From Bacteroidales bacterium (GTDB lineage Bacteria; Bacteroidota; Bacteroidia; Bacteroidales; GCA-2748055), in NCBI GenBank assembly GCA_029934875.1, contig JAOZLK010000180.1, positions 1-7,971 of the forward strand: DNA of 7,971 nucleotides. Reading direction: 5' to 3'. Below, in pieces: positions 5,891 through 7,971 of the stretch (the first letter of the stretch is position 1; every line of letters begins with the position of its first letter). A program made the position numbers and the translations under genes. Under the pieces are notes generated by a model. The model saw nothing but the letters and a program-made list of their open reading frames with translations, searched no databases and was not told the DNA's origin.

Positions 5891-7199
5891 TTAATAAATA
5901 TATAGTACCTTTTTTCTCTCCTTCCTTTCTTAACAAATTCAGCTTTGTAAGTTTTTCAAAATCTCTAAATGCAGTTTTTTCAGTAATGTCAAACATATCA
6001 CGATAAATGCGATTTGAAATATTTCCATTTTCTTTTACATAACGAACCGCTTCAACCTGTCTGTCATTCAATCCCATTTTCTGTAACTGGTCATCTGTGA
6101 ATTGGTCTTTGAATATCTTACTTATAAAACCACCTTGTTCTTCTTTCAGAGCCGGCTCAGGTAACCCGGCTTCTTTACATGCTTCAATGATTTTGATGGT
6201 TCCCCTACCCCATGAATCAATGTATCCGGCTTTGAAACATGTATCAGCGATCAGCGGGTTTCTCGGTTTGGAGTGGTGGACTTTCTTCAAGTCCTCTTCT
6301 GAGATACCTTCCGGCAGACCACCATCATTCCAAATGCTGAAATTGTTATCATACAAACGTATTTGCGTTGGTGCTCCCATATAAATACGGTGTACCAAAG
6401 CATTGAGGATCATCTCACGGACGGCTGCAACTGGATATTCGTCTTTTTCTATCCTTTGCATACCCACAAAATCAATCGGATGAATAAAGAATTTAGCATT
6501 GAGTATATCAACAATCCGTTCTTTGAGCTGGATAAGATTGCCTTCAATGACTTCATGAAATTTGAGATCGGCATCCGACTTGCCAAACTTGCCAATCTTG
6601 ACAGTCATGCTTGGATAGAATTTCCCGGGGTCATTTCCAAACAGCAAAATGGCGGCCCTTTTTATTTGTCCGTCTTCGAACAGGCGTAGCTTTTCAAGTA
6701 AATCCGGCAGGTTAATGTCATCCTCCACATCGATTCGTTTGGCTATTCTTGCATCTTTAAGAAATTGCTTAATCGTGGTCTCATCAATATCCTCAACGGA
6801 TGCCCTTTGCTCAGGAATATCATCCCAGGTCTTACCGGTTCGTCTCAGAATGAACTCATTTAGTGCCAGGCCTTTCAGCTCCTGCAAGGTGCTTCCGGTA
6901 CGGACATAGTATTTGCCCCTTACTGAGATGGGAACATCAAAACGGGGAACAACGATCTCAAGAAAATACTTGTCTTTCTCACTTTGAAGATTGACTTCCG
7001 CATATACACCCAGAATATCCCGGAACTTGTTGGGGAGTTGTTCCAGTAACTCATTGTGGTTGTCGATACCCGATACCGTTCCAATATCATCAATACCGAT
7101 ATACAGGATGCCACCGCTGGCATTGGCAAATCCGCAAATCCATTTCAGGTATTCATCCCGCCAGTTAGTTTTATATTCTATGTTTTGACTTTCGATCAT
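5883..7199 (-). CDS. AlbA_2-domain, divergent-ATPase (COG2865-type) putative regulator with winged helix
   Basis: A 438-residue soluble protein with three parts. Residues 5-117 form an AlbA_2/Schlafen-type domain (NIEYKTNW, FANASGGILYIGIDDIGTV, YYVRTGSTLQEL), a nucleic-acid-binding fold. Residues about 254-345 form a GHKL-like HATPase_c_4 domain: EMILNALVHRIYMG is the N-box region, FSIWNDGGLPEGIS the first glycine box, and DSWGRGTIKIIEACKEAGLP the later glycine motif. The expected Asn and Gly residues are present, so ATP binding is plausible. Residues about 378-436 form a C-terminal winged helix (NDRQVEAVRYVKENGNIS, then TAFRDFEKLTKLNLL). The family is usually annotated as RecG-related or transcriptional regulator, and its true function is poorly known; some members sit in defence or accessory loci. 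It is followed by phased repeats and preceded by about 770 bp without a gene, so it stands alone here. Confidence 0.88.
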   Translation of the reverse strand: MIESQNIEYKTNWRDEYLKWICGFANASGGILYIGIDDIGTVSGIDNHNELLEQLPNKFRDILGVYAEVNLQSEKDKYFLEIVVPRFDVPISVRGKYYVRTGSTLQELKGLALNEFILRRTGKTWDDIPEQRASVEDIDETTIKQFLKDARIAKRIDVEDDINLPDLLEKLRLFEDGQIKRAAILLFGNDPGKFYPSMTVKIGKFGKSDADLKFHEVIEGNLIQLKERIVDILNAKFFIHPIDFVGMQRIEKDEYPVAAVREMILNALVHRIYMGAPTQIRLYDNNFSIWNDGGLPEGISEEDLKKVHHSKPRNPLIADTCFKAGYIDSWGRGTIKIIEACKEAGLPEPALKEEQGGFISKIFKDQFTDDQLQKMGLNDRQVEAVRYVKENGNISNRIYRDMFDITEKTAFRDFEKLTKLNLLRKEGEKKGTIYLLNV

Positions 7200-7364
7200 T
7201 TCAACGTCTCCTGTTTCTCTATTAGTTCTTTTGTCATCATTGTGAAAATTGGTTAACCGAAACTATATGATTTGTAAGATTGGAGCATACTACCTGTTAA
7301 TGATTCTGAAGGACATTTATCAGCCTGTTCAATTCTTAATTCTCTTCATGGCAAGTTGCGATGA

Positions 7365-7413
7365 TCCGAGTTTACGAGCTCGGAGTCACTAATATGAGTG
7401 ATGCAAAGCTCCG
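7365..7413. repeat. Overlapping inverted repeats, mutually exclusive hairpins
   Basis: TCCGAG (7365-7370) can pair with CTCGGA (7379-7384). Part of the same right arm, CGGAG (7381-7385), can pair instead with CTCCG (7409-7413), enclosing a second stem TCACT/AGTGA (7386-7390, 7397-7401). The two foldings compete for the same bases. No function is assigned. Confidence 0.55.
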
Positions 7414-7478
7414 TGAACCTACAATAAGACAACTCTGAAATATTCGAAAAAAGGAAGTTTCCCCACCCAATTTGCCCA

Positions 7479-7519
7479 TTTCAAAAAGCACGCCCTGTCG
7501 GGCACTCTACTTTTTGAAA
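7479..7519. repeat. Two-part stem-loop: 10-bp outer arms, GC inner stem
   Basis: TTTCAAAAAG (7479-7488) is the exact reverse complement of CTTTTTGAAA (7510-7519). Between them GCCC (7492-7495) pairs with GGGC (7500-7503) around TGTC. Small asymmetric bulges separate the inner and outer stems. It could be a terminator-like structure, a folded recombination site or part of a dispersed element. It has no following T run on either strand. Confidence 0.65.
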
Positions 7520-7529
7520 AGAGCAAAAG

Positions 7530-7541
7530 GCCAGCCGTTGC
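7530..7541 (+). repeat. 12-base direct repeat, copy 1 (GCCAGCCGTTGC)
   Basis: GCCAGCCGTTGC is found here and again, exactly and in the same orientation, 330 bp downstream. A 12-base match is unlikely by chance within 770 bp, but the flanks do not match, so it is not a long duplication. Confidence 0.6.
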
Positions 7542-7568
7542 TTTCAGCGATTGCTTTGCAATTCGAAA
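7542..7568. repeat. Second stem-loop beside the first
   Basis: ATTGC (7550-7554) pairs with GCAAT (7558-7562) around TTT. Below an internal loop, TTTC (7542-7545) pairs with GAAA (7565-7568). It directly follows one copy of the 12-base repeat and lies 22 bp from the larger stem-loop. Confidence 0.5.
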
Positions 7569-7859
7569 CTTTTTCCCGCGCGCAGGAAAACAAGCGATCG
7601 CAGTGGTATTAAAGATTTCGCTAAGAATCGGGATAAGTTATGGACGGACATTGACTCTTATTTTTTTTGCAAGCAAAATGCACAATTTTTCATCTTTATT
7701 CGCAACCGAATTTGGGAACAAACCGTTTTAATGGGATTTGTTTATCCTACCAGTTACAGGATGCCGGGTTGCCCGATGTTTCACCGATCTGCCTGGATCG
7801 ACCGGCCGGCAAAGCCCCAACGTGTGGAGAATTCAGAGAATGGTTCCATTATCCGGTCC

Positions 7860-7871
7860 GCCAGCCGTTGC
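7860..7871 (+). repeat. 12-base direct repeat, copy 2 (GCCAGCCGTTGC)
   Basis: Exact second copy of the sequence at 7530-7541. This copy lies in the GC-richer right part, whereas the first lies between two stem-loops. Confidence 0.6.
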
Positions 7872-7971
7872 CTGTGGCAGAGGCACTCCACTCGACATGG
7901 GCGGAATCGCCATAGTTCAGGAATTTTTACCTTCTTCTCCTTCGAAAAAGGTTCGAACTTCGTTCAAAACA

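Larger units (their letters stand above)
7200..7971. other. Gene-free, repeat-rich region upstream of the AlbA_2 gene
   Basis: No frame here shows a recognisable protein. The one medium-length plus-strand frame (7667-7915) has no family motif, and the frames around it are stop-rich. No exact TAnnTTTG promoter for the AlbA_2 gene is found; the nearest weak match is TAGTTTCG on the minus strand close to 7257-7265. From 7365 rightward the region is rich in short palindromes (listed separately), including GCGATCGC (7594-7601), TTTTGC/GCAAAA (7665-7678), GGCG/CGCC (7900-7911) and GTTCGAAC (7951-7958). The part from about 7740 to 7920 looks more GC-rich than the rest. I see no tRNA cloverleaf or rRNA. 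Confidence 0.6.

Noticed and set aside
5990..5997. TATGTTTG on the minus strand, a perfect -7 match within the AlbA_2 gene
   Set aside because: It has no TTG at 19-21 bp upstream and lies in coding sequence more than 300 bp from the next gene, so it is probably chance.
7667..7915. 82-codon plus-strand frame in the right-hand gene-free region
   Set aside because: No family motif, no plausible ribosome site or promoter, and it crosses the composition change and one 12-base repeat. More likely a chance open frame.
7917..7971. Possible 3' end of a minus-strand gene entering from the right edge (reading ...FFEGEEGKNS then TGA)
   Set aside because: Only about 17 codons are visible and a second frame is equally open, so nothing supports a real gene end.
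7941..7971. GGTTCGAAC resembling a tRNA T-loop
   Set aside because: The flanking bases do not form a T-stem and no acceptor, D or anticodon arms can be found around it.
1..7971. Insertion sequence or transposase
   Set aside because: No transposase-like frame, terminal inverted repeats or target duplications were found anywhere in the window.

Overview
The window looks like a chromosomal segment of a Bacteroidota bacterium, probably from a Bacteroidales or Marinilabiliales-type lineage. The evidence is moderate GC, secreted TonB C-terminal-domain proteins, a DPP-IV-type S9 peptidase, very short intergenic gaps, and two promoters that match the Bacteroidota consensus (TTG, 19 bp, TAnnTTTG). 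Every recognisable gene is on the minus strand, so transcription runs from high to low coordinates.

Right end (7200-7971): about 770 bp with no convincing gene. It is dense in short inverted repeats and carries a 12-base sequence in two copies. Positions 5883-7199: an AlbA_2/divergent-ATPase (COG2865-type) protein with a C-terminal winged helix. Four TCGGACAT-like repeats follow its stop codon. Positions 5031-5661: a secreted TonB_C-domain protein whose C-terminal TPR is broken by a frameshift. Positions 4983-5012: a clean promoter for 1955-4879, a two-gene unit of a secreted S9 prolyl-oligopeptidase/DPP-IV-like peptidase and a second secreted TonB_C protein.

Left end (1-1924): a tightly packed metalloid-type operon under a promoter whose -7 box is overlapped by a perfect ArsR-type palindrome. 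Its order is arsR, a small CxxC thioredoxin-fold protein (ArsE-like), a CxxC lipoprotein (ArsF-like), a CcdA-like six-helix membrane protein (ArsG-like), and the N-terminus of an ArsP_1/DUF318 permease cut by the window edge. From family knowledge this matches arsEFG-type clusters linked to reduction and export of nitroaromatic arsenicals. From the sequence alone, the layout also fits a trans-membrane thiol relay: cytoplasmic CxxC, paired membrane cysteines, and an envelope CxxC lipoprotein.

The most useful points to follow up are this arsenic/thiol-relay operon and its regulatory site, the frameshifted TPR protein, the phased repeats beside the AlbA_2 gene, and the structured gene-free right end.
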